In this document: one piece after another, positions 25,797 through 37,115 of the stretch
How the letters are laid out: each line of letters opens with the position of its first letter
Numbering within the stretch: position 1 is the stretch's first letter
Assembly: GCA_033063855.1 (NCBI GenBank)
Contig: CP093829.1
Coordinates: 17,019,537-17,083,536, forward strand
Length of the DNA: 64,000 nt
Direction: 5' to 3'
Origin: Smittia aterrima
Lineage: Eukaryota; Arthropoda; Insecta; Diptera; Chironomidae
The notes under the pieces: model-generated
The model's database searches: none
The model's input: only the letters and a program-made list of their open reading frames with translations
What the model was told of the DNA's origin: nothing
Program-made: the position numbers and the translations under genes

Positions 25797-26380
25797 ATTT
25801 GTCGCATAGGAAAAAAATTTCCTACGCAAAAATCGGTTTTCCTATGCAACTTTACTACCTTCGTCTAGCATCGTCTTATAAATTCGGCACATTTTAAATG
25901 TTTTACCTGCAAAAATGAGTTAAAAAAGAAAAATATTTCGAAAAAACAAGTTTTTGGCGGCATTTTACATTAAAATGTAAATTGCTGGAAAATTAGCAGA
26001 TTATATTTGATAAAAGTTCAGAAGTCTGTTGAGATATTTCATCAAGGTGGAAAGCTATCAAAAGTAAGCTGTGGGCCTAATATTTTACGAAAATCGCATT
26101 TTTGTGATTTTTCCGAAAAGTGTAATATTTGACTTCAATTTGCCATGAAATGGGGGCGCGGGTGGAAAAACGTACTACCCAATTTTGTAGCCTAACTCAT
26201 AAGGAAGAAAGCCGCTATTTTTGATTAACTAAAGAAAAGAAAAATTCACAGAGATTCCGGTTAATATTAGATGAAGTAGGAAAAAAAGTTTTCCTAAAGT
26301 AGGAAAAAAATTTCCTATGGTAGGAATTTTTTTTCCTACAGTAGGAAAAAACAGCTTTCCTACTGTTATCCGCCCCTTGC
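25772..26380. mobile_element. 609-bp non-autonomous TIR element (MITE-like) with 6-bp target duplication
   Basis: Perfect 25-bp terminal inverted repeats at 25772-25796 and 26356-26380, beginning GCAAGGGGCGGATAACAGTA. They are flanked by the direct repeat AAAATT at 25766-25771 and 26381-26386. The interior has no open frame of transposase size. Subterminal zones are packed with TAGGAAA/TTTCCTA words in both orientations, for example the palindrome at 25807-25824 and the cluster at about 26277-26365; such repeats often bind transposase. The paralogous position next to copy E (CAAATTGCTTT near 28481-28491) looks like the uninterrupted site. Superfamily is not assigned: a 6-bp duplication does not fit mariner, hAT or PIF. 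Confidence 0.85.
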
Positions 26381-26386
26381 AAAATT
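26356..26386. repeat. Right terminal inverted repeat and target-site duplication
   Basis: 25-bp inverted repeat ending CCGCCCCTTGC at 26380, then AAAATT at 26381-26386, matching the left flank. Confidence 0.85.
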
Positions 26387-26431
26387 GCTTTAAATTGATT
26401 TATCCGTTTTAAAAAATCAAATAAATTCTGG

Positions 26432-28137
26432 TCAACAGCAGATCCACGGCTGTAGCCAGTCAAGGATAAGATAAAAAATCTTTTCCTTGCTTGCTAACAT
26501 CTCTGGAGAGTCTCTTGAACTGATAGAGTTCAAATCGGCGCAATGTGTTTCGACTGAAGAAAAAACCAAAATTTATTCTAAAGACTCAGTAATCGAACAG
26601 GTTTAACTTACGAGGAAGAATGGTTGTAGGTGAAGATTCGTTTATGTCTTCTTGGACTCCCATTGGTCGCCAGGGGTCGAATTCTCCGTGAGTTGAATAA
26701 ACATTTTTAGCGCCCCAAGGCTTCAAGGCTCCGTACAAACTGTTAACATAATCAATACCACCTTGAATGTTCGCAGGAGTAAAGCTGATAAGAAAATGTA
26801 TTATTAAACTGTCAAGATTGGTTGTACATTCGATGACTCACATCCCGTCGTAAAGTTGACTACAAAGTGCAAGCGACTTTTCCACGGGGAATCCCGATCC
26901 GAAGAGAATGTTGTCAGATCCCGAAGTCTGATACCAACCAAACTCAGCACAAGTTTGATAGAGCCATTGTCTAACAGAGGAAGTTGCCGCATAATCTGTC
27001 CACTGAGTTTGAGTATACCAGTAAACCCAGTTATAAAAACGATGATCAAAGCAAGATCCTCCTGTTCGACGATCCCACCACCAAATAGCTAGTGCTTCTA
27101 GATCGCTAGTAGCGTTAACTCCCATCAAACTATTACATTCCGATTGAATATTTTGATTTTGCTCTTTGTGATACTGAACGAGGCTAGAGAATGGACCTGC
27201 AGCTTGTTGAAAGAAAGAGGCAGAATCAAGCGAATTGCTAAGATTCAAAGGATAGCAAAGACGGAAGACTTTCTCAATTTCTGCAGAGTTTCCTTGAGCT
27301 GCAAGTCTGTCGAGTGCGGAGAAAGCATTTCGAATTCTATTTGCACATGCCTGACCTCCTCTTGATTCCATTGCTTGCGAAACGACTTCTTTGTATTCGA
27401 CGAAATCAATTTTTGCTTTAAGAGGAGCACTTGAAGCCCACGCGCCATTTGCAAGATGAGGATATTTTTGCATGAACCATGTCGCCATCGTTGCTGCGTA
27501 AGATCCTCCAACAAGGATCACTCCTGAATTTTTAAAAACCGGCTCACTTTTGATCGTGACGATAAAGTTAGCTAAATCGGCAAGAGCTTGACCGACATTC
27601 AAAAATCTTAAATTTTCTGTTGAAAGATCCGCCGTTGGACGACTTTGGCCGTAGTAGCGATGTTCAGTGTAAAACATCACTCCTCTCAGATCGCCTGAGA
27701 AATAATCTTTTTCAATATATTACACGAAGGAGAAGATTTTTACTTACGAGCCATGTCGTGCATATGACCAGTCCTGAGCCAGCCTTCCTTAATTTCCCAC
27801 TCGCCACCTTTTGAATTTACCATAGAAATCAAATTAAAAATAAAATCGATAAGCACTTACCAATGTAAATGAAAATTGTGCCACCTCCTACTAAGTAGGC
27901 TTTGTTCTCCATGTAGCGCATGTTCCAAGTTCTATTATCGTGCGGATTAAAGTGATCCAACTTTTGTTCCATCCATTTTGTTTCAACGACAACGTTAGAA
28001 AATTTCGCGAATTTATCAATTGCAGGCTCTCGGTTTAAATTGTATTTTTGAAGAATTGGAGGCTCATGTGGGTCTTCAAAAGCAAATGAAGACTTAGACA
28101 ATGCTGCGATCAGCAAAATCACGACAAGCAACCTCAT
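26432..28137 (-). CDS. Secreted serine carboxypeptidase, family S28, copy D
   Basis: Fourth paralogue. Exons are 28137-27861, 27807-27748, 27694-26842, 26784-26613 and 26553-26432, about 494 residues. Signal peptide RLLVVILLIAALSKSSFA. The nucleophile is in GVILVGGSYAATMATW, the Asp in STHGEFDPW and the His in LETHCADL. Exon 3 begins DLRGVMFYTEH. Exon 4 holds one extra codon (KPWGAKNV), so its length should be 173 nt; my hand count gave 172, and the frame above is set by similarity to the other copies. The C-terminus departs from the paralogues: after DWLQ it ends PWICC instead of IRI or IEL. Neither a nearby AATAAA nor a TATA-linked alternative is visible downstream, where the TIR element begins 46 nt past the stop. 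The gene may be active, but its 3' end is disturbed. Confidence 0.85.
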
Positions 28138-28199
28138 TCCTGAAAGAATTTTATGAAACTAGTTTAAAATTAATAAATTATAAAGCTTTATAACAGCAG

Positions 28200-28224
28200 T
28201 TTGATAAGACAAGAGGTTGATAAG
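28200..28224 (-). promoter_or_regulatory. Conserved GATA block upstream of S28 copy D
   Basis: Plus-strand TTTGATAAGACAAGAGGTTG then ATAAG, 63 nt from the ATG. The GATAAGACAAGA core is kept, while the GATTAGATTA tail has changed to GATAAG, which makes a second GATA site. TTATAAAGC on the minus strand is the best TATA-like box of the array. Confidence 0.58.
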
Positions 28225-28508
28225 AATACATGTATTAAATAAGATTTATTAATAAATCAAAAGTTTCAACCGCTCGATGTGGGCACCAGTCAAAGTAATA
28301 GAACCCGTAATTTTAAAATCGAATGATGAATTCAAATGATTCTTATATTTCTGGAATACCTTTTTGTTTTTCCACGTTAAGTACTAGTAAAAACAGCTAC
28401 GACTGACTTAACTAGTATCAACATTAATAAAGACTCGACAATTTCTGAAAGAAAAATAAAATTCAAAGTCAACTTATTTCAAATTGCTTTATTCATTTCC
28501 AAATTCAA

Positions 28509-30239
28509 TTAAATCCTGATCTGGAGCCAGTCTTGAACAAGATAGAAAATCTTTTGCTTGCTTGCTACCATCTCTGGCGAATCTCTCGCACTGATCGAAT
28601 ACAAATCAGAGCAATGAGTTTCGACTGAAAAATCAAAAATTAAGTTTTAAGAATCACGAGAAACTTTTGATTTAACTTACGAGGAAGAATCGTTGTTGGT
28701 GAAGATTTGTTGATATCCTCTTGAACTCCCATTGGTCGCCATGGATCGAATTCTCCATGAGTTGAGTAAACATTTCGAACGTTTGGTTCAAAAGCTCCGT
28801 AAAACGTGTTTACTCGATCAGCATTTCCATGAACGTCCTCAGAAGTAAAACTGATAATAAAAATCGGTGAATTTGTTCTGAAAATGATAAAGAAGTTGAG
28901 GACTTACACTCCATCGTCAAAGACATCTCTGCAAATTGCTAGATTGAAATCAGCTGGGAAGTTTGATCCGAAAAGAATATCATCAGATCCTGATGATTGG
29001 AACCAACCAAATTCAGCACAAGTTTGGTAGAGCCATTGTCGGTATGCGGAGGAAGCACTAACACTACTCCATTCAATTCCTGTGTACCAGGTTGTAAAGT
29101 TCGAGTAAATATGATTAAAACAAAAAGGATTTTCTGCTTCTGGATTAGCTGGACCACCAAAATACCAAAGCGCTAGTGCTTCAAGATCATTCTCAGCTTC
29201 AATGCTCGTCAGATATTCGCATTCATTTTGGATATCTCGATAGTTTTCGCTGTGATACTGAACGAGCCATGCGAAAGGTCCAGAAACGCTGTAGAAGAAA
29301 GACCAAACGTCTTCTAAGTTTGATGGAACAAACGGATAGCAAAGTCGATAGATTCTTTCGATTTCTGCGGAGTTTCCATTAGATGCGAGACTTTCAAGCA
29401 TTTCGACTGCATTTCTGATTCTATTTGCACATGCCTGACCTCCTCTTGATTCTATCGCTTGTGAAACGACTTCGTTGTATTCGTAGAAATCAACTTTTGC
29501 TTTGAGAGGAGCACTTGAAGCCCAAGAACCATTAGCGTGTTGAGGATACTTTTGCATGAACCATGTAGCCATCGTTGCTGCATAAGATGCTCCGACAAGG
29601 ATCACTCCTGAGTCTTTCAAATCTTCGTTTTCACTTTTGATTTTAACGATAAAGTGAGCCAAATCAGCGAGAGCTTGATCGACTGTTAAGAATCTTAAAT
29701 TTTCTGTCGAAATATTTGGAGTTGGATGACTTTGGCCGTAATAGCGATGCTCAGTATAAAACATCGTTCCATTGAGAACAACTGTGAAGAACCTTTTCAA
29801 TAATTCCATTTTCATTTATGATTTTGATTCACTTACGAGCCATGTCGTGCATGTGACCTCCCAACAGCCATCCAGCAGAAATCGTCCACTCTCCTCCTGA
29901 GAATTGATAACTTTCATATGAACTTTATTTTAATTAGTTTTTAACAAGTTCAAACTCACCAATGTAAATAAAAATCGGTCCTCCAGGCTGAAAGTAATCG
30001 CTGTTCTCCATATAGCGCATGTTCCAAGTTCTTTTATCTTGCGGATCGAAATTATTCAACCTTTGCTCGATCCATTTTGTTTCTACAAACGCATTAGCGA
30101 ATGTCGTATGTCTATCAATTGGAGGCTCTTGTTTCTGATACTTTTTGAATAATGGCATATCATGTTGCGTAAGTACACGAGTTGCGAATGAGAGCTCTGT
30201 TAACACGACAATCAGCAGAATTCCTAAGAAGAACTTCAT
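28509..30239 (-). CDS. Secreted serine carboxypeptidase, family S28, copy E
   Basis: First gene of the array in transcription order. Exons are 30239-29960, 29896-29837, 29781-28908, 28850-28681 and 28624-28509, giving 499 residues. Signal peptide KFFLGILLIVVLTELSFA. The nucleophile is in GVILVGASYAATMATW, the Asp in STHGEFDPW and the His in LETHCSDL, so the triad is intact. Exon 3 begins LVLNGTM as in copy C, while the MFYTEH and SYAATM variants are shared with copy D, giving a mosaic. The middle part is the most diverged of the five (FVPSNLEDVWSFFYSVSG, WYFGGPANPEAENPF). Minus-strand AATAAA lies at 28493-28488, inside the stretch matching the TIR element's target. The role, secreted proline-related carboxypeptidase, is inferred from the family. 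Confidence 0.93.
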
Positions 30240-30298
30240 TTTACAAAATTTTCAAAGGAACTGGCTTGGAAAATAAAATCACAAGCTCTTAAAGCAAT

Positions 30299-30325
30299 TT
30301 GATAAGACAAGAAATTGATTAGATA
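30299..30325 (-). promoter_or_regulatory. Conserved GATA block upstream of S28 copy E
   Basis: Plus-strand TTGATAAGACAAGAAATTGA then TTAGATA, 60 nt from the ATG. GATAAGACAAGA is preserved as in the other copies. Confidence 0.6.
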
Positions 30326-32423
30326 ACTAATTGTGAAAACATTTGAGATTTCCTGCTTAAATTAGCTTAATCAACCCACGCAAAAACTTCTCGACATCCC
30401 AGAATTTTATTTCTCACAATCTCTTGACGTTAGACATTTGGGAAATTAAAACTTTTATCGTTTCTAATGACGAGCACTCAATCTTCTTTCGAAACATTTT
30501 CAAGCCCACGCGTCTACAACTTTTCAATGTCATTAGCGATTTCTCCAAAGTGTTGGATCCGCCAAACTGTTACGTCAAAGATTTACAAGAACTTTTTTCG
30601 TTCGAGATACGCGAGTAGGTTTGACTCTCCATGGAAAAGAACGGTTAATTATTTCTGATTCTGCTCGCGCATTGAATCTCTTCCTGGGAATTGTTGATTG
30701 AGTTATTTAAATATCTCTGAGAGAGTTTCAAACTGAATTCATTAAATGAACGGTTTCGCGGATCTCTTACAATTATCATTGAATGACGTTGAAATCTTCG
30801 TTCGAGTGCATCGTCCTGCTCGGAATTTAATCTTTTTGACCGACTAAATAAGCGCGAACACAAAAGCCTATTGTTAAGTGCATCGCTGATCTTGAACAGC
30901 ATAAATTAACGAAACTTCGTCTCTTAAATGAGGACGAGTAAGCGAGCTTGTCTGATGACTCTTCGTTAACGTCAAAGAGATTACAACATCGTTTCGCAAT
31001 ATTCATTTCGTGTTTTTGATACTTTTTGTTCCTATCCATTCATGAAGACAAGAGCAAATATTTGACATTGGAGGTCAACGATGGGATGCGAGCGACACGA
31101 GAGATATTTTCAAACTCCATTAGCTTTCCAAGAGTCGACCCAACCAATTATCATATTTTTATTTCATTCAAGCTTCTTTGGTTTCTCGCTTTGTGAAGAG
31201 GTTGCTTGAAGAATCTCAGATACCGTTCACATTTTTATTTTGAATCAATTATGAGACGAAGTCGAAAAGGAAAAGAGAAACGTTGATGATCTTCTCGAAA
31301 ACATTCCGTTCATTCGACCTTTCTGTGGTCAACATCGGGAACAAAAAAAAAATATTTTATTAAAACATAATTTTCAATGTCAGATTCCAAAGTTTACGAA
31401 ATATTTTCCTTCGCATGAAAAGTTGGATTGCTCTTCGTCTCGTAGCCACTCAGTGGAATTTACAAATTTGAGGTTTGAGTTTATGCAAAATCTCGAAAAA
31501 AAATGTCTAAAAATGAAGTTAAGATAACAAGAAGGGAAAGCGGAAACTCTATTGGTTGAAGATGGGGTGAATTAATTTAAATAAATACAAAACTCGGTCT
31601 GTTGATTTAAGAATTGAAAAGCTGCGGAGAGAATGTAAATGGCGGATTGTGACGTTGGTCGCTTGGCTCGGAACTGCAAATTTAAAGTAAACATTGCCCT
31701 TTTTAAGCTTTTTTCATCCATGGATGAACAGAGGATTGAGAAAAGTGTTCTAATTGCTTTCGCTTCGGGTCGTAAATCTTTAAATCCTGAAGGAAATCTC
31801 AACAGCGTCGTCAGCAGATGAGAATATCGAGTGGAGGAAGAAAAAAAGAAGATTTTTGACATTGAAAGCCTCCAGCGAATACACACGCGAATCTTTAAAA
31901 ATAGCCGAGCGATGACTAACCTAACGACTCGCATTAGAACCGCGATGATGGTAAACAGTTGTGAAGCCGCAAACTCATTCGATATTCATTTCGTTTTATG
32001 GAAATGAAGAACGACAATGAGAGGGAATGAATAAAATTTCTGTCACGACGACAATCGTCCAATGATTTATTTCAGTGTTTGTGTTGCGAATGGCACTCAC
32101 AGCAAGGAGCTAAAGGAGCAACAGCAAAAAAAAAAGCACCCTCCAGAGTGTATCACAAGTTCAACAATTTATTCAGTTGCACGAGTGCAAGAGAAAAGTT
32201 TTGCTTTTCAATTTCCACTCAGCATGTGTAGGATGTGATTCACGAAAAGTGAATTTCCAATTAACCTGAAAGAGATTCGCGGAATCTGAGCTAAGGGGAA
32301 GGAGCCGAAGCGGAAAAACGCAATGAAATTCGTTGAATTTAATTAAATTTCCCTTCCGTGCATTCTGAATAATTTAATTTTGCTGAAATTGGGAAAATTC
32401 CTTGATTCTTATTACTGAGTTTC
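30326..32423. other. Intergenic, nothing recognised
   Basis: About 2.1 kb between the S28 array and the beta-tubulin gene. Open frames are short and lack domain similarity. A minus-strand AATAAA (TTTATT at 32168-32173), 251 nt past the tubulin stop, could end that transcript. Confidence 0.45.
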
Positions 32424-33809
32424 TTAACATTCCTCGGACTCTTCTTCGTCTTCACATTCCTCATCCAACTCTTGCTCGTTGCAATCATTATATTCGTCGA
32501 TTAGACATTGTACTCCTTGCTCAGCATCACAGAAATCTTGCTCTTCCATACCTTCGCCGGTATACCAGTGCATAAAAGCTCGTTTCTTGAACAGCATTTG
32601 ATACTGAGTCATCAGACGCCTGAAAACACATTGAATCGCTGTTGTGTTGCTAAGGAAAGTTGCTGACATTTTCATGTTACGCGGAGGAATATCACAAATA
32701 GCCATTTTGATGTTATTGGGCACCCAATTGACAAATGCATCGGAATTCTTCTCTTGAATCGCTAGCACGTGTTGCTCGATGTCTCTCGTCGATATCAAAC
32801 CACGAAAGATGGCAGCGCAAGTTAAATATCGACCGTCAGTTGGATTGAAGTCTGCCATTTGATTGCGATAGTCAAAAATTTGGTTCACGAGATCGGCAGC
32901 ATTTATTTTCCGATAGGCTTCGCTTATTCGAGAAGTCAGAGGAGCAAAGCCGGGAATGAAGAAGTGGAGCTTTGGAAATGGACACATGTTTGTCATGAGT
33001 TTGCGTAAATCCAAGTTCAATTGACCGGGAAAGCGAAAGCACGTTGTCACGCCAGCCATCGTCATTGATACGAGATGATTCAAGTCTGACATAATCGGGT
33101 GACAAATCTTCAAAGTGTTCTTTGCTATGTTCAAAAGTGCTTCATTGTCGAAACAAATCGTCTCGTCTGTGTTGCAAATCATTTCATTGAGACTCAGTAC
33201 AGCATTGTATGGTTCGACGACCGTCTCGGATACTTTCGTCGATGGGATCACAGTAAACGTGTTCATTATTTGTGATGGGAATTCATCTTTTAGATTTCTC
33301 AAGAGCAAACTTCCCATTCCTGATCCGCTCCCTCCACCAATCGAGTGAGTCATTTGGAAGCCTTGCAGCGAATCGCAGTGCTCGACCTGTCGTCTCACAG
33401 TTTCGAAAATGATATCGGTGAGTTCAGCGCCTTCTGTGTGGAATCCCTTTGCCCAATTATTTCCAGCTCCACATTTTCCCATAACGAAGCAGTCGGGGTT
33501 GAAGAGTCGCCCGATGCAGCTACACTTTACTTGATTGATTGACGAGGGTTCGAGATCACAAAGAACTGCGCGTGGAACGAAAACGTCTCTCGGCCCACTC
33601 TCATAATAGACGTTGATCCGTTGATAAGGAATATAGCTGTCACCCACGAAATGGCCACAACGAGTTATGTTGTGCTCATCGGAAATAATTTCCCAAAACT
33701 AACGACAAAAGAATGAAAATCGTTGTGATTTCCACGAAAATATTTCTCTTACCCTTTCGCCAACTCGATTCCCACAGTTACCAGCCATAATTGAAACGAT
33801 TTCTCTCAT
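32424..33809 (-). CDS. Divergent beta-tubulin
   Basis: Beta-type tubulin subunit. Exons are 33809-33753 (19 codons) and 33698-32424, joined across a 54-nt intron, giving 443 residues, normal for the family. It opens MREI, the tetrapeptide used in beta-tubulin mRNA autoregulation. It keeps AGNCGN (canonical AGQCGN), the phosphate loop GGGSGSGMGS at residues 140-149 (canonical GGGTGSGMGT), RFPGQLNLDLRK, HFFIPGFAPLTSR, WVPNNIK and HWYTGEGMEE. The acidic tail ends DEECEDEEESEEC. Substitutions are spread through normally near-invariant parts, for example MREIVSIMAGN for the usual MREIVHIQAGQ, and the protein is rich in extra cysteines (CSCIGRLFNPDC). The residues needed for GTP binding and folding remain, so it is not an obvious pseudogene. 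A tissue-restricted isotype, perhaps testis, is inferred. Confidence 0.9.
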
Positions 33810-36800
33810 CGTCACTAGATACAAGGAATTTAAAGGAAAAGCCGAAAGAAAATTTACTGGAAAATTTTAGATTCTTGATCGCTCGAATAAAGAATTTTGA
33901 ATGAGAAAATTCTCGAATTTGTTATCCACAGATTGCTGCGACGGAAAAATTTAATTTCGCGGGAAATTTAATTGAAAAGTGAACGAGTAATTAATTCCGA
34001 GTAATCTGAGAATCTGAGAATGAGCGCGTTGAACCAGACGAGAGAACACTGTGAGCACCACTGCGCGAACAAAATTCTTTGATAAGCAAAATCACCCCTC
34101 GAGAGAGAGACGAGGCTGCATTATTGAATATTGAACATAAATATTTTGTGATCCCCAGGAACAGAATTCCAGACAATGCAGTGACGTCGTGTCAAATTTC
34201 AATGCGATAAAGCTTCACTTCTGTTGTAGAATTTTCTGAAATCACAATGGTTCATTGGCAATTCTGATGGAATCTTCATTTGCTTGAGGGATTTTTAGTA
34301 AACAAGGGTCATAGCGCCGCTTATCTGAACGTTGACTTTAACCACATCGAAGCGAAACGACATGTAGAACGGTGTTTCAAATATTTCAACGCTAATAGTG
34401 CAGGGAAAGCCACACGTGTCGTGTGCAAATGAATCGGACGAGACAGAAAGAGATGAGGAAGAACTTTTTCTGACTTTTTTAATTGAAATTCAACATAGCT
34501 CGTTTGCAGCATGCGTTGAGTCCCTTGTTTGTTCAATCGTAGCATCCTGTCTAGGAGCATCTCGCCCGTCTCCCTCTTGTCTGCATCGTCAAATCAGTGA
34601 TTTTGAAATTTATGCATAAATGAAAATGAAAACTCGTCTCTCTCGCACTTGCAGTCGTTTGGCACGGAAAGCTGTCTGCAAAGACGAGATGAGGTGAGGG
34701 TCGAGACGGAATAATTTCAGTTATTTTTTTTTGGCATTGCAAACTCTGGATAACAGCAGACTTGCATTTAATTTGCGGAGCTAGTTGTCGGCATCAATTT
34801 CAGTAGCAATTTTGACTTCATGTCCGATGCACGTCGCTGTGCAAGTTGAGAGAGAGTTTTTAGTGAAGAGTTTGTAGTGAGTAGTAGATAAGAAGTTTTT
34901 TCTAGCCTTGACTTAAACACGACTAATTAGTGAAATGACTGAGACAAACGAATTCGGCCACAGCAGTCATGAAGAGAGAAATTTCTCACGAACCTAAACA
35001 TTACGCAACAATGGTCATTAATGTAATTAAGACATTTAATTATAATTAAAACTATTAGCAAAGCTTTAGCTGCTCGCTTTTTAAGCGAAACACAAACCGG
35101 GGGAAAAGGAACAAGAAGAAAGAAATGAAACTAAACTAGGTTTCTCAACGTGAATAAAAGTGATTAATGAGAATAATAATTGGGCTCTTTTTGCGGACAA
35201 TTAGCCGCAGCGAAATTGGTTCGTTTCCTTCCCTCAAACGCGTTTCTAAAGAAGCTTTCGTGTTTTGCTGACCGCACCGCGTCAATTAAATCTCTCTCGC
35301 TCTTTGAAGTCTAAGCTGCAGTTTCACTCTTTTTAAACTTAAGCGGCTTAAATGAGAAACTCGATTACATCTCGCGAAAATAAACGTCTCACCGCACATG
35401 GAGCTTCTGATAAACTCGTCAAATGTACAAAGAGATTTATTACCGAAACTTTAATCGATAATTAAAGATCTCCGCATGAGATATCGAGAGAAGAAGAAAG
35501 GCTTTTAGAAACCGTGAAGAAAGCAGTTGATGTGAGATTAAAATACGAAGCGGTCATTGCAGGTCAACGTTAGACTCACTCTTAATTAGTTTGAGTTTTT
35601 CCCTCGCATAAAGAGAAATCGACAATCATCAGAATATTTCGGAACATTGAACTAACGACTCAATCATCTATCATGTTGATTCTTGCGTTGCCTTAAGCGT
35701 CTTTGTCTTTTCTCAGCGTTCAAGTAGACACGAACTCAAGATGGAAACTCATCTCATTAACCTCGACAGTTGAAGAGGAAAAGTTGATCTTTCCGCCGCA
35801 CAAAAGTGCATCATAATGAGAGTCATGAGCTTTGAAACGCTCGGGAAACTGTTGACGATGCAACGGGAGATGCGAAAAAGAGAAAGAAATAAAAACTTTT
35901 CAGTGCACTCTGCATAATTGCGCATTTTATGGTAATCACTTATTTACTTCTTTTCCTTCTTTTGAAATAAAACAATGAAGCAGGGAGAGAGAGAACTTTA
36001 ACGGAATTAAGTTGTTGCGCTTAGATCCGTCTTAAGAATTCCAATTGGATGGAATAATCGTTGTCGTCTGTAGAGCGTTCTCTACTATGAAAGGAAATAA
36101 TTATTTTGGAACGCTTGCCATGCAAAACAACTTTGCAATCAATCACAACAAAACAAAACCTTCTCGTTGACTTCAACTTCAATGCGGCTGATGCATTCTT
36201 AGCTGAGATTAAGGCACGTTTGACAAAAAGGCGAAGAGACAAAAAGAAATCTTGATATAGACATCGGGACCTTGATTCCATTCTCAGAGTCATCAATAAG
36301 CCAACGCGATATTTTGCCTTCTATCTCTCCATTGAATTGAAGTCTTCTCAGTAATATTGATTCACATGAGGGGCGTATTTTGAGTGAGATAATCGCTTCT
36401 TTTTCTTTATATTCCTCTTCTTGCCATTGATTCCATCAACTTCTACGAACATAATCGGCGCGTTTTGCTTCAATCGAGGTACAACAATTAAGAAACCGTT
36501 TCGTTGAACCTTTCTGGAGTGAGGTGCTTAAGTGCTTTGACTGCGGAATTTTAATGCTCATTACACAACTTTTCTCGATGCTGTAAGAATCTGGCATTGA
36601 ACAATCGAAGTCGATAAATGTTTTCAGCGCCCAACGGATTGAAATCTCCGCTTGCTTTTGATTTTAATCGACGGCTTCTCTCGAAATTCTTAACAAACTA
36701 AAAGTTTTCATGCTTCAGTGGTAAATCGCGCGGGCACGCAATTTGTCTATTCGTTGATTGTTTGCTTGCTCATGAATACTCAAGTAACTGATATTTCAAA

Positions 36801-37083
36801 GCGCAACGTAAATCAACGGAAAAAATGGGTGTTACAGCTTTATTACACAAATCTCAGTTCGCCCGCATGTCTCTACTCGCATTAAATAAAATGAATTTTG
36901 CTTAACAAAAAATATTTTCAAAGTCGCCAGAAGGTGCACATCAACCAACAACACAAAAAAAAAATGGTTTCACGAACACGTGAACGTGCCAAGTGAAAAG
37001 GCTGCCGATTAATAATTTGTTTTCTATCATTTCAGATTTGAACCGAATCGATCGCGCAAGACTCGCAGCGAATCGTGTGAAGC
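33810..37083. other. Intergenic region between tubulin and LPMO-like gene
   Basis: Head-to-head spacer of about 3.3 kb. It should hold the promoters of the minus-strand tubulin and the plus-strand LPMO-like gene. A TCATCGTCACTAG just upstream of the tubulin ATG is a possible initiator. No open frame with domain similarity was found. There are short GA/CT tracts but no longer repeat. Confidence 0.45.
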
Positions 37084-37115
37084 TATAAAAGGAATTTCCA
37101 CTTGCTCGAGAATCA
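37084..37115 (+). promoter_or_regulatory. TATA-box core promoter of the LPMO-like gene
   Basis: TATAAAA at 37084-37090 with a TCA initiator-like trinucleotide whose A is at 37115, 31 nt from the first T of the TATA box, the expected spacing. This gives a 5'UTR of about 335 nt of A-rich, stop-rich sequence before the ATG at 37450. A TATA promoter fits a regulated, stage-specific gene. Confidence 0.6.

Noticed and set aside
25772..26380. Transposase gene inside the TIR element
   Set aside because: Only short frames are open, the longest about 80 codons and reaching across the element boundary into copy D; no transposase motif.
26613..26784. Possible one-base frameshift in exon 4 of S28 copy D
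   Set aside because: By hand I count 172 nt where 173 would keep frame, but every conserved motif (STHGEFDPW, NESSPT, ILP) can be read through. A counting slip is more likely than a real deletion. An automated translation would settle it.
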